Positions 52,264-64,000 of a stretch of DNA of 64,000 nucleotides are shown piece by piece (position 1 is the first letter of the stretch; every line of letters starts with the position of its first letter). This stretch comes from Callipepla californica brunnescens (taxonomy: Eukaryota > Chordata > Aves > Galliformes > Odontophoridae), in assembly GCA_023055505.1 (NCBI GenBank), contig JALIRH010000077.1:620001-684000 (forward strand), in the 5' to 3' direction. Made by a program: the position numbers and the translations under genes. Under the pieces are notes generated by a model. The model saw only the letters and a program-made list of their open reading frames with translations, was not told where the DNA came from and ran no database searches.

Positions 52264-54199
52264 TTTAATCTGATGTGTTGGTGATCCTGGGATTGCTCAG
52301 CCACGGCCACTGAATACTTTGATACCATTTTCTCTGGATTGCTTTGTAGTCTCAAGTGCACTTTTCTGCAGTACATATATTGAGAATAAAGGGCAGCTAC
52401 CTCAGCAAATTAGCGTGAAAGCTTTGGAAAAAATTGAAGAGTATGGTTTTATTTAGGAGTGAAAAACTACCCTTTGTTGCCTGTTGTCTGTGCTTTTCAA
52501 AAAGTATCTGTGAGGGTTTCTGAGAAGTGAAATGGCTTGTCTGTTTGCACCTCTGGCACTCATCTAAAGAGGTAAATCAGATGCTGGATTGCTTCTATGA
52601 GAGAATATCAGCAAGAAAAAGTTGGTTTCAGGGATAATGGAAAAAAACCACATTCTACGTAGGTCTAACCCTACAGTGTGGTAGTTTTTATTGCAAAAAA
52701 AATTCTCCTTCACATCCTGCAGGTGCACAGGTGTGTGATTCCACTGAAAAAAAAGAAATCAGTCTGGAGGGCTATCATGTTTTTTAACCAGGAATCTCAA
52801 AACACTGGAACTTAGTTTGGTTTACTATCCAAAAAGTCTTTTCTTAGAAGCAGACCCACTTCTGAATGCAGCCTGTCTAAACCTGTCTTTCGCTGGCACC
52901 TGCGTTGTGCTGAATGAAACAAAGCCATCAACAGGGGGCCCATCTTGAATAGTCGCCTTGTGGTGTGTCTGCTTGGACTGTCAGAGGCTGGGTTCCCAGG
53001 CAGGCATATCTAAGCAGAGTGCCCTTGGGTAGGGCTGAGGCTAAGAGCCCATCCTGCTGCTGGAGCTTCGGCTGAAAGCTGCCTTTTTGCACCCGAGGCT
53101 CATAGTCACTTGTGGCAGAAATTTGTCCTGAGGAACAAAAGCAAATTCCCCATCTGAGAATAGAATAAAATGGTGACACTCAGCCGGCTCCTTACAGCCT
53201 CTAAATACAGAGAAAATAGCACATAGTAGAGAAAAAATGTTTGCTGAGTTAAGTGGGCTATATTTAGGTGCCAAACAAACAGATTTCTGCTTTTGACCCT
53301 CCCCCTCACACCCCCAAAACCGCTTTTTATACTGTCTGCAAATGTCTTGTCTGTTCGTGGCTTCTGTTCTCTGCAAAAAGAATAATTCTGAGCAGCAGGG
53401 AGAGGACATCTGTTACAGCTGAAAATAATAAAAAAAAAGGCAAGCTCATAGGCGTAAGGCCCCTGTGTCCATCCGCATTGCTATCTCCTCAGTGAGTGCT
53501 GCATCTGTGGGCTCTTGTAATTTTGACACAGTTAATGATTAAAACAAAACAAGACCCCCCCCTAAACTCTCCTCTGTGACCTGCTTGATCCAGACCTACT
53601 AATCTATCCATGTGTTTTTGCCTCATGAATTATGTGGAGTTAAAGGTGAGACATCAGGTGTCACACCTGAGCAGGAGGAAGCAGTGGGCTGCACAAGCTG
53701 GTGTCTGCCCACTGCTAGGCAGGCACTGTTCTGTCTGGCTTTCTGTGCCGATTAACAAGCTTTTGTAAATTCCCAATTTTTGTATCCCAGAGAGTATGTT
53801 AACTCTAATTCCTTCATAAGTACGAACACTTAGTGATTAGAAGTTAGGTTTCATAGCTAATTAAATAGCAAATGACAAGGCAGAGCCTTTAACAAAAACC
53901 GGTCACTTAAGATGCCCATGCTCTCGTTTAATGGGTGTTCATTTTCACTTGTTTTCACCTAAATAATGGAACAGAGTACAGGTATAGCTGATGAGTGATT
54001 TATATAGCGCTTTCTTTTCCTGTTAGCTTGAGAGTACACTACACAACAGTATTTAATATTCGTCTTATTGCTGTTGGAGATGTCTGAGGCATGTGAATTC
54101 GGACTGTTCTGAGTAGTTAACATTCAGTTTAAAACATTGGTCTGCGTATTCATCCTCCCACTAAGCCCAAGAGCTATTTGGAGCCCAGATGGATTCTTG

Positions 54200-55430
54200 G
54201 AATCACAGAATCACAGAATTATAGGGGTTGGAAGGGACCTCTAGAGATCACCGAGTCCAACCCCCTGCCAAAGCAGCTCCTAGCCCAGGTTGCACAGGTA
54301 GGCGTCCAGGAAGGTCTGGAACGTCTCCAGAGAAGGAGACTCTACCACCTCTGTGTGCAGCTCCAGTGCTTTGTCACTGCACTGTGAAGAAGTTCCCATG
54401 CACATTTGTGTGGAACTTCCTATGCTGCAGTTTGTGGCCATTTCCCCTCATCCTATTGCCACACACTGCTGGGAAGAGTCCAGCCTCGTCCCTTTGCCTC
54501 CTGCTTCTTAGATATTGATAGACACTGAACAGATCTCCTCTGTGTCTTCCTTTTGCAGGGATAATCCGCCCCAGGTCTCTCAGCCTTTCCTCTTAAGGGA
54601 ATTGTTCTGTGCCCTTTATCATCTTTGTAGCCCTCTGCTCTACTCTTTCCAGCAGATTCCTGTCTTTTTTGTACCAGTGGAGCCCAGAACTGGACACAGT
54701 ATTCCAGGTGAGGCCTCACCAGGGCAGAGCTGAGAGTGAGGATTACCTCCCTCGACTTGCTGGCCATATTCTTTTTAATGTACCCCAGGATCCCATTGGC
54801 CTTCTTGGCCACCAGGGCACAGTGCTGGTTCGTGACCAGCTTGTCATCCACCAGGATACCCAGGTCCCTCTCCTCACAGCTCCTCTCCAGCAGCTCATCC
54901 CCCAACCTGTATCAGTGCATATGGTTATTCCTTCCTAGGTACAAGACTCTACACTTGCTCTTGTTAAACCTCATCTGGTTCCCTTCTTGCCCAACACTCC
55001 AGCCTGTCCAGGTCTTGCTGAAGGCAGCACAGCCATTCATACAGCTTTGTATCATCAGCAAATTTGCTGAGGGTGGACTCTGTCCTCTCATCAAGGTCAC
55101 TGATGAAGATGTTGAACAGGACCGGACCCAGCACCGACCCCTGAGGAGCACTGCTAAGTACAGGCCTCCAACTGGGCTCTGTGCCACTGATTTCAACCTT
55201 CTGAGCTCTGTCAGTCAGCCAGTTCTCAACTCACCACTTGGTCTACTCATCTATTCCACGCTTCCTCAACTTTGATATAAGGATGCTATGGGAGACACAG
55301 TCAAATGCTGAAATCGAGGTAGGCTACATCCACTGCTCTCCCTCCATCCACCCAGCCAGTAATGACATCATAGAAGTCCACCAGGTTGGTTGAGCACGAC
55401 CTGCCCCTGGTGAACCCATGCTGGCTATTC
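54200..55430 (-). mobile_element. Long 5'-truncated CR1 LINE, minus strand
   Basis: It begins on the + strand with AATCACAGAATCACAGAATT and GGGGTTGGAAGGGACCTCTA, the reverse complement of the CR1 3' terminus. It then runs through 3' UTR into reverse-transcriptase coding sequence on the minus strand, and CR1 similarity ends near 55430. It is about 1.2 kb and cleaner than the copy at 6094-7890, so probably younger, but 5'-truncated and frameshifted. It lies antisense to PRKG1 in the intron shared by both isoforms. Confidence 0.92.
54453..55430 (-). pseudogene. CR1 reverse-transcriptase remnant in three frames
   Basis: Going along the minus strand, the upper part (within 55301-55430) shows QHGFTRGRSCSTNLVDFYD and then GRAVDVAYLDFS, reverse-transcriptase blocks near the palm. 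The catalytic FADD box is readable at 55051-55062 within SKFADDTKL, in a frame different from its neighbours. [19 protein letters not shown] follows (within 54912-55196). The C-terminal part (54453-54905) carries [24 protein letters not shown] and [17 protein letters not shown]. Frame changes between these pieces mean no functional polymerase is made. The open frame containing the upper part continues into non-CR1 DNA up to 55720. Confidence 0.85.
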
Positions 55431-58400
55431 CTGAAAGGAGGGTATGGCTGCTGTTTGGGATTTCTGCTGCTTAACTTCCAGCTACATGTACTGGGCAGAT
55501 CTGTCCAGAAAGTGAAATGAGAGCATCTGCAAATCCTACTGCTATCTGGCACTTCTTTGTTCTCCACAACCTCTCCTGACTCTACGGACTTCTCTGAACT
55601 GCTTGGGGAAGAAATATAACAACCATAAAACTGAAGCTCAGGGAGATAGCGACTAAGTTTTGGATTGCACTCTTGTTCTTCAGTGCTATCTTGTAGCACA
55701 GGACAGCACTCAGCGTTCACTGGACCTCAGATGCCATGGTAGGAGAATATCAAAGATGAAATGTCACCAGAAATTCAGTTTCCCAACCAGCGTCAAGTGA
55801 GGAATTTCTTGGATATTATGGGTTCACAGCAAGTCATAGCATTTAACTGTAAGTGCCGTTATTAGATTTGTTTAGTTAGATAGGATTTCACTGTCCCCTC
55901 ATGCATTTGCTGCCTTTCCTGGAGTCCTGTGAGGGCTTTTTGTAGTGTTAGCATCTCCATAGGTGCTATTAGCTGTATAATTAAGGTGGTCTTGTGCATA
56001 AGCATCTGCATTTTTGCTGTGGTGTAATCATCAATGTGTCTGTCACAACTGTTTAATTTGAAATTGTGATTCAGAGATGAAAAATCCCTCTAGCTGCTTT
56101 GAACAAAAGCAAGGAAGATCTGAGGAAAATAGCTCTGTCTTCGTGCGTTGTTGGATTGCTGTGTGACATCCTCAGTGATCTGTATGGAAATGTTTGTGGT
56201 TGGGCATTGCTCCTTTACAGGAGGAAGGTAGAAGGCAACTACTTTGTACTGGGGACCTAGGTGAAGCAAATTGGTAAGCACCTTTAACCCCTCTGAGCCC
56301 CATTTCCTCCCTTCTCTATCTCAGCAGTATGTTTTCTTGCCAAAAGGTAATACAGAGGTTTTTCTGTACTTGACAGCTGATCAGGATTTATAGCTAAGGC
56401 TTATCCAAACAACCTGTTAAAACGTTATGGAGTGTTTCAGGAATAACAGTTGTCATAATTCAAACAAGGAACAAATAAACATTCATTGTCATGTTCTACT
56501 CAGTGTGCACAAAACTGTGCACACGTCAGCTGAGATTGGAGGGACAAATATTAGTCTGAGATTTCTTTCTCACTGAAAGGGGCTGTCTAAATATTCTATC
56601 TTAATAATACAGAGGCATTAGAGCTCTGCAGACTGCATCAATTTGCTTGACCTTTATAAACAGAACAGCATCATATCCCCCCTTGCAATGAAAGAGAGTG
56701 CAGATTTACTATTCACCATATATAAGACTTGTTAGATTTTATTTCTTGACCTTAAATGCAGATTGTGCAAGTAGAATTTGGATGGAAGAGCACAGTACAT
56801 ACCAGCTCACTCAGATCACTGCCAAAAACTGGCAGGTATGTATACATAAAACTGTCAGGTGAAGACTGGCTGTTGTGTTTGTAAGGCCTCTTGCCTTTGA
56901 TTTTAGTTGACTCCTACGAGTTACAGTTTGGGAGGAAAGAAACGCTGTGATATGATGGACACCTAATGCCACTGACTGCTAGAATCATGCGCCATAGAGA
57001 AAGAAAAATGAGGGAAGCAAAATCTTAGTAATGTGTTTAGCGTCAGTTTAGGGACATTACAAATAATGCTTTAGAGAGCTTTTGTCTTGAAGTTGAAAGA
57101 TAAGCAAGTGACTGGCATTTTTGTTATTGTAATTAAGGTTGAGAATTGATGCGGCTAGACAAAGCAGAGTAGTTAGTTCAATTTGCAAGAGGTGGGTATC
57201 TGTCCTCAGTGTTTCATCCTGGAGAAACTACAGAGTTTTTTGCTTCTGGAGTGAATCTGCCTCATAGGAACGCAGGTAAAATTAAAAGGCGTTTCCAAAG
57301 AACTGTCTGTGTACAGCAGATAGCTTAAAAAAACAACCAAAAAACACAAAGGAGTTTTGTTAGGTGAGTGGAGGAATTTCATTTAGCATAGGTGAATCCT
57401 GCACGACCCAGTAGGTGACCTACGCTCTGTATGAGTTAGGGCAAACAAGCTGAAGTCCTTCAAATCTAAAGAAGGTTTAAAACTTGCAACAAAAGCAAGC
57501 TTAAAAATGCAGTTCTGTAGACAAGCGAGCAAAGGAGTGCACAGAGATCAGCTGATGATTTTGGTATTGTCACAGAGCTGTCTTTTACCTCCAGCTGCTG
57601 GTGCTGTTTGCTAGCAGGGAGGAGATAATAGGCTGAATTTAGGTTGGGGGAAAAAAGCCAACAACTGCAAGTTCTGCTGTTTATTCATTCACTTGGAAGG
57701 TTTGTATATTTTTGCTCCATAAACTCACTACAGGGGAGGTTTTTTTCCAGGAGCTTGTGTCTGACACTTTCTTGGCTCATTGGTTTAACACGAGCTTGGA
57801 CTGATCTTTCTGCCCTTGAATATGTGTTATATTAATGTATATTCTGAGGACTTGGATTTGCTTTTGACTTTGGGGCAAATAACTGTCTGAGTGTCTTTAA
57901 AATGCAGTTAAATGTCTTCTAAGTAGTGCTCTTTGGGTTTGTCAGGGTTAAGGTTTTTTGAATTGTTTCAGCTCACTCTTGTAGTTCCTGTTTCCTGTTC
58001 CAAACTAACTCCTTGGCATGCATATTCCCTCCATCTCGTTAGCTCTTTCTGTGTATTCCTTCATGTAAATATTTCCAAAACGTAGCCTGTGTACTTTGGA
58101 ACAAACTGAAATGTGAGAGAATTGTAGCGACGCTTTTCAAGGAGCGAACAAAACTGCATTCCTTATTCTGTAAAACATTTGGGACAGAGGAAGCTAACTG
58201 CTTCCCTAGCGAGCCACACATGGGAGGACCACTCTCTCCAGCTCTTTGTGGTATGCTTATTCCACTTCTGTGTGTGTGTGTTTCCTCCTCTGCCTTTTCC
58301 CACCAAGCCTTAGGTGAGATATCACCTACATCTAGCTCTTGCACACTGAGCCCTCAGGGCCCTGCTGTCTTACTCAGCTCTGTTTACAAGCCAGCTTTGT

Positions 58401-61400
58401 CTTCCTGCAGACTTCTGCCTCCTGACCTAAAGCTCAGCTGCTTGTGTCCTGTTGCAGGCTGTGGTTTCTTCAAGCCCAGCAAAGGAGCTGAGTGATGGAA
58501 GGACAGAGAAAAGGAAACCGTGTGATGCACTGGGAATATAGAGTAAGGTACTCAGAGGATAAAGGATGACCCAAAGTTGTTGTGTCTGGAGCATGCATTT
58601 CTGGTTTTGAAGGTGGAGTGGGAAGGTGCTAAGACTTAAGTGGAGAGTAACAGGATAGTAATGCAAGGAAAACAAAATAACCACGATGCACTGTAGGCAT
58701 ATGGGCAAACTTACTTTTCTGTTCATATGGTGCAAATAAGTATCACTTGATTGTGTGGTCTTTTCTGGCTTACTTTCTCTGTCTTTTCACTGTCATGAGA
58801 TGTGTTTCTCCCCTCCATTTAGAGCCTTACAGATGGTCTGTACTTGAGGACCTTGGCAACAGGCTGGCAGCACTTCTTCATTATAAATGGTGGGCATCAG
58901 GGCCATCAATAACTGCCCACAGCTATAACATATGTTGCAGTGGGTGCTTTTAAATAGGTGCAGGATGAAGCTGTCCATCTTCTATGTGTCATACATTGTA
59001 AGCATTTGGAGAGAAACAGTGAAGACTGTTAGCACTTGATGCTGAAGTATGGGTTACCAATGGCCAAGTAGCACCTTCCTTTGGATTTCGTATGATATAA
59101 CAAATCCTAGATTTGGGACATCATTTGTAAAGGCGAGTTGGTTTTTCAGGCTCTGCTGCTTAAGGATTAAAAAGATAATCCTTCCTGCAGCTGTTGGAGC
59201 TGTCTTGCATTCCTCTGAGTGGGATTCAGGTATCTTGGTATTTCCTCTAGTGTGATTCTTTGCACTTTCAAATCCTTGTTGCTCTTTGTTTACCTACGAG
59301 CACATCAGTATGCATCTGTCCTTTTTACTGTTGCGCTTGCTTTATCATCACCCCATCTGTGTTCACCCAGTCTGCATCTGAGATGCTTGGAAGGGGATTC
59401 CCTATCCCCTGCTGTGACAGCAACAAGCTGCAGCTACATTTCATGCACCCCGCCTTTGTGAGCAGAGCCTTGCTTGCTGTCTGCTGAGCCCATCCTGCAG
59501 TGGCAAATATATATGTCTCCCATCACTCATGTCTCAACAGAACGAATCTTGAGCATTCCTGTCTTATTAAAAGAATAGCTTTCTTGGCTCTGCAGGAGGC
59601 AGAGTAGTAATCTACTTAATGCATGTTGTAGGCTATACTCCAGAAACAAGCAGTGCGGTTGTTTCCTGCTGAAAGGGTCCCGCCTGTAAAAAGCAGAGCT
59701 CTCCCTTGGGAGCATCGCAGTGTTTCTCATGCTGTGATTATGGCTTGCTTTTCTGCTAGGCTGTAACGCCAATAGGTTACAGTTGCTTGTATGGGAGGGT
59801 GCTTTACACTGCAATCATGAAAACTTGCTCAGAAGGATGATTTCCCAGGTGAGCATGCTGTTCCTTGGCCTTACCTTGACAGTGCATGTTCATGTTGCTG
59901 CCTCCTCCTTTTGCTTTTGCATGCGTCCATTCCTGTTAGCATTCCCTGAGGGCAAGTGGTGCCATATAATGTGAGGTTACCAGTGTGCTGCTAGTGCAAA
60001 AATATCCTCTTCTTTGCAAGAAATAGGATGTTTCCCTTGACAGTGTACTTCCAGGCTAAAGTTCCTGGAAGCGTTCAAATCCTCTGGATGACAGTTATTT
60101 TGATCAGAGGAGAACCATTTCCTAGAGTCCTTGAAATCAGTCCGTCTTTTCCTTGCCTTCTCTTTAAACTTGGTGCCCTTCTGATGTCATGTTTTGTCAT
60201 GATTAGTCTTCAAAACAATTGTTTTAACTTCTTTTGACTTGCTCTTGATTGGATGGAGTGGAATTGCAAATATCCCTTGAGTTTGTCTCTGAATAGTATA
60301 TGTGAAAAATAGGGAGATTTCTCTGAATTTCCAGAATCTCTGCTGGTGCCATCTATAGGTTATCCTTTAGTAGGCAGTCTGGGACTTTTTGGATGCTGCA
60401 TTCTTTGTAGACATACTAAAACAAGTTTGAGAAAAGCATGTTGCTGTCAGGAAGTTCTTCAAAGCTCAGTCAGAAGGATGGTAGCTACTTACGCAGTGGA
60501 AATACAGATTGGAGGGTAGTACTTGAATGTGACCATCTCTCCCTGATCTGGTTTGGAATAGAGAGAGACTACAGGTGTTTGCTTCCTGGTATGATCCCTG
60601 GCCTCACTGCTTTTCCATAGGCAGTGTATGAGTTTCCTGCTGCTGTTCTGTCTCCGTTTAAATGTTATAAAGTTGAATGACTTGTTTCCTTAGAGTTCGT
60701 GTTGTCTGCCAAAAGGTGCTTGTCCGAATGTAATCTGGTTTATTAGTAGACTAGACAGAGCCCACATAATGGTGCTCCCACAGCTCTGCTCAGGACTGCT
60801 GTGTCCCCAAAGCGACCTTTCTGAGTGCAGATCCAGTGGCAGCGCTCGCCTTTAAATCCCTGCAGCCTGCTCCTTGGCTCCTGGGTGAGGATGTTATTTA
60901 GGTAATCCCATACATCCTTCCAATATTTGTGTCTCAGAGCGTGGCTGCTAGTGTCAGTGCTTTTACTGACCCTTAACAAAGGAAGAAATACTTCTTCCTC
61001 AGTTCCTAGAATTATTTATTGAAGGACTAAGGCTGCAAGTGCTTTTCTGCATTCTGCTCCTGAACACCTATATTATTTAAACCAGTGACTTTGCCAGGTA
61101 GCAGAAAAGCAGAAGCAGTGAAACAACTTTCATGGTGACAGTGCCATCCATCAGAAGTGTTAGGTGAATCAGTAACTGATGTTAAATCTGTCACTTTTTT
61201 TTTCATAAATCACATTTACTGTGAAGCCCCGTGCTAAACCTACAGCTGTATTTTTGCACTGTCGTGATAGCTTTCCCTGCTGATGCTCTTCTGCTGAGGA
61301 AGAGCAAAGTGTTTTTGCAGAGCACGTTCATTTTGCCTGGACAACAGCACATTTAGAAAAGCTTGCAGTGTGTTTGTAGCCTCTAATCCAAGAGACGAGA

Positions 61401-64000
61401 GCGAGCTGTCTCTGCTCAGAGGATCTCTAATTGGATTTCTGCATCTATTTAAATTAGGTTATCATCCACTTGGCAGATTTCCTGCTTTTTCCACCAGGGT
61501 GAAGTCCATCTCTGCAGCAGCTATCTGTGACTTTCTTCTCCAGGGCATCTGAATGCAGTTCTCTGTCTAAGTGTTCATTTATCACTGTGAAGCCATGCAG
61601 ACCTCGAAATATGCTAATAAACTTTGGGAAACCGTTTTAGTTGCCATTTAGCTGCAGTCCTCATACCTGCCTCCAGTCAGCTTGCTGCTTGGAGCTGCCA
61701 GGAGTAAAAGTGTATGTGGATAACTGATTGATGGAGAAACTCTTGCCCTTAAAGTAGGCGGTTCTTTTCAAGATACGTTGCTGTAACTTTCAAAACATTT
61801 TGCCTAGATCTCCATGGCTCAGTCTTGCAAACTGAACCCTGCTGGAGGAGTTTGGGTGTTGCTGCATCCCTTGGAGTTGCGGCATATGGGTACATACATT
61901 TTCTCTGCTATTTCTGTTGATGTGAAAAGTCTCCAGTATGGTTACGCTGGATGTGAGCACCAAAACTGAGAGATTTGTGAGAACACCATCCCTCAAAAGA
62001 CCATGTTGTTTAGCACGTAGCTTGTATCGTTCCTCCTCTGGCATTCACTTGCTATGTGTGTTTACCTCTAAGCTGCCCAAAGTCTCTGCTTCCTTCATCT
62101 AATCAAGTAGCTTTTCCATCTTGTTGAGAGGTATTGGTAGTGGCTTCTCAAAATGAAGCTCATGTGGGAGTTGTTCAGAGGTGTCAGGCATTTCAGAAGT
62201 AAGCAAATTGTGTTGGGAGGAGATGATTTTCCTGCTGACAGTGCCAAACATTTCCAGTATCTGTAGGATGGAAGATACTAGCCTAGAAAAGGGTGGTGAA
62301 GATGTATTTAAATACAGGAGTTAACCAAAAAAACTTCCCCCAAAAATCCTTGCCTACAGAATTTTTATCCTAACAACAGTTTTCAGAAAGAGAAATTCAA
62401 GGAGAAATTAACATTCTTTTCCTTAAATTATTTTGCTTCTTAAACGTTGAATACCAAAATATGATATAATGAGCAGCAGTGTAAATGAACGGCGTGTTTT
62501 ACTGACATATTTAGAAATGCTAAGTGGAGCGCTCTCATCAACACATTCTCTGCAAAGCTCCTCTGTTCTGCAACTGCGGGTCATATTTACACACAAGCAA
62601 AATGGAAACATGAGGTTTATTTTCCTTTTTTAAAGGTTTAGATCAGGGCACAGTTGCTTCTCTATAGTTGCATCTCTAAACAAAATGTCAGTTTGAATTG
62701 TTTTCAGTGTACACTTCTGAAGAACACATTCTTCCATCCAGCTAAGCAGTAATGGCTTGGCTCAGGATGCTTCACATCCCTCCCAGAAATGTTCTCTCGT
62801 GACCTGAAGCCACACCACCTCTGTCTGTGGTGGGAAAGGCAAGCACTGCCATGAACATCAGCAAGTGTAGCAAAGGCTCCTGTTACTCCACCCTGAACTT
62901 GGCTCCTGCTCTATTTCCAGTTAATGGGACAGGAATAGCTCTCCTGTGTTATATTTACATTTCCCTTTAAGAAACGTTTAAAGTTATCTTTGTAGCCAAA
63001 ACAAACATTCAATGCAGAGTTATCAGCTGTTAACGGTGTTGCAGTCGAGCGGGACTGAGATTTTACCCCAAGGTCTTTTCTGTCCTGTTCTGCTGCCACA
63101 CAGTGTGTGAGTCTTAAAAGAGGATCCATTTATCCTTTTGCAGGCTGCATTTTTAAAGCCAGTGTGATATACTCCAGCCAGCTAGCATTTCTATTGCATT
63201 GCTGTCATGCAAGAAGTACCTCCTGCCAGCCTGCAGTGCCAGATCTCCTGGGGCAGTTGCAGGGGCAGACCTCCACATTTCTGTAATTGACTTGTCAGAA
63301 ATAATTCTTCTAACAACATAAACGCTTTTGTTTCAAAACCACCTTTCCCGAGGGCAGCGGAGCTGAAGTTGCTGGTTGAGGGATTGAACAGGCATCCCTG
63401 AAAGCTGTGCTTTCTGCCTCTCTCTTCAGCAGGAGCTGAAGGGATGCCCACTCTAAATAACAGTGCAGGGAGGAAGAGACTTCAGCTGCGTTGCTGACAG
63501 TTGTTTTGATACCACAGAAGGCTTTCTGATTTCTAGGCTGTTCTTAAACCTGTGTGTGTGTGACTGGCTGCGTGGCAGTATTCATAAACAGAAGATAAAG
63601 TGTCCAGATGAATTGGTGGCTGCGTGGGACGTGCAGCCTTGCTTGTAGATTGAATATTCACACAGTAAGCTACAGCAATTGTACAGCAAGGCTTTTGTGC
63701 CAGACATGGCTGGTTTTTGGAGGATGTGGGTCTTTTTGAGCTCAGGGAGCATCTCTAAAGAAAGCTTTAAAATGTCTTATTCAGTGGACTTAACTTGGCT
63801 ACTTTTGATGATGCTGTCCTTTTCTGTAAGAGGTTTTCCTGCTTTTGTTCATTGAAGAGGAGGATGCTGAGGTCCCGTTCCAGAGCAGTGTGTGAACACG
63901 TGTTCTGTTCTTGTGTGCACGAGGGCTTAGAAACAGTGAAGTGCTCTGTGCACGTGCAGTCTTTGCTTTTTGTGCTGCTTAGAACTGACACCCCTTGTGA
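55431..64000 (+). other. PRKG1 intronic sequence to window end
   Basis: About 8.6 kb of ordinary intronic DNA with no recognisable exon, RNA gene or transposon. The shared PRKG1 exon following the two first exons is not reached. A low-repeat block at about 61360-61650, with TAATTGGA and ATTTAAATTAGG stretches, is a possible conserved non-coding element. Confidence 0.55.

Larger units (their letters stand above)
43926..54199 (+). other. PRKG1 intronic sequence
   Basis: About 10.3 kb with no recognisable exon, RNA gene or larger transposon. It holds T/A runs (44402-44420, 49377-49388, 51539-51555), a (CAAA)n repeat (46722-46740), a (GTTT)n repeat (52246-52263), a 9-bp-stem inverted repeat (45564-45588) and a palindromic CAGGTG/CACCTG site (53654-53670) in an A+T-rich block. 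Confidence 0.55.

Noticed and set aside
58268..58282. Short TG dinucleotide run
   Set aside because: Too short to be a meaningful microsatellite.

Overview
This is a non-coding-rich piece of a vertebrate, almost certainly avian, nuclear genome. It has many 5'-truncated CR1 LINE fragments whose 3' ends carry the bird-type ATTCTRTG motif, two dense CpG islands, long single-base runs and no bacterial-style gene packing. The species cannot be fixed from the window; a galliform or related bird is plausible.

The only protein-coding gene I can support is PRKG1 (cGMP-dependent protein kinase type I), on the + strand. The window holds its two alternative first coding exons and none of the shared downstream exons. 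Exon 1-alpha (coding 18404-18669) encodes the type I-alpha leucine zipper and autoinhibitory segment. Exon 1-beta (coding 41635-41945) encodes the equivalent but different type I-beta segment. Both end in phase 2 at a GT donor, so either can join the same downstream exon. Each sits in its own CpG island (about 17480-19020 and 41160-42480), which implies two promoters about 23 kb apart. The first exon decides dimerisation, partner choice and cGMP sensitivity; the cGMP-binding and kinase domains are outside the window to the right.

Layout: 1-17480 is 5' flank with CR1 copies at 5000-5308, 6094-7890, 14792-14885 and 15615-15787. The alpha island and exon run from 17480 to 19020. From 18670 to 41160 is alpha intron, which is also beta upstream flank; it carries CR1 ends at 24168, 27608, 28510 and 28620, an unclassified repeat candidate near 22.5-23.2 kb, a T32 run and a 34-bp tandem duplication. 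The beta island and exon run from 41160 to 42480. From 41946 to 64000 is intron, with a short CR1 at 43862 and a long broken CR1 at 54200-55430.

No tRNA, rRNA, CRISPR array, operon or intact mobile element was found. The most useful observations are the paired, phase-matched first exons with the ISAEP motif at the same distance from both junctions, the stop codon directly behind both donors, the contrast between an alpha leader with upstream ATGs and a beta leader with none, and a G14/C15 homopolymer pair in the alpha promoter region.
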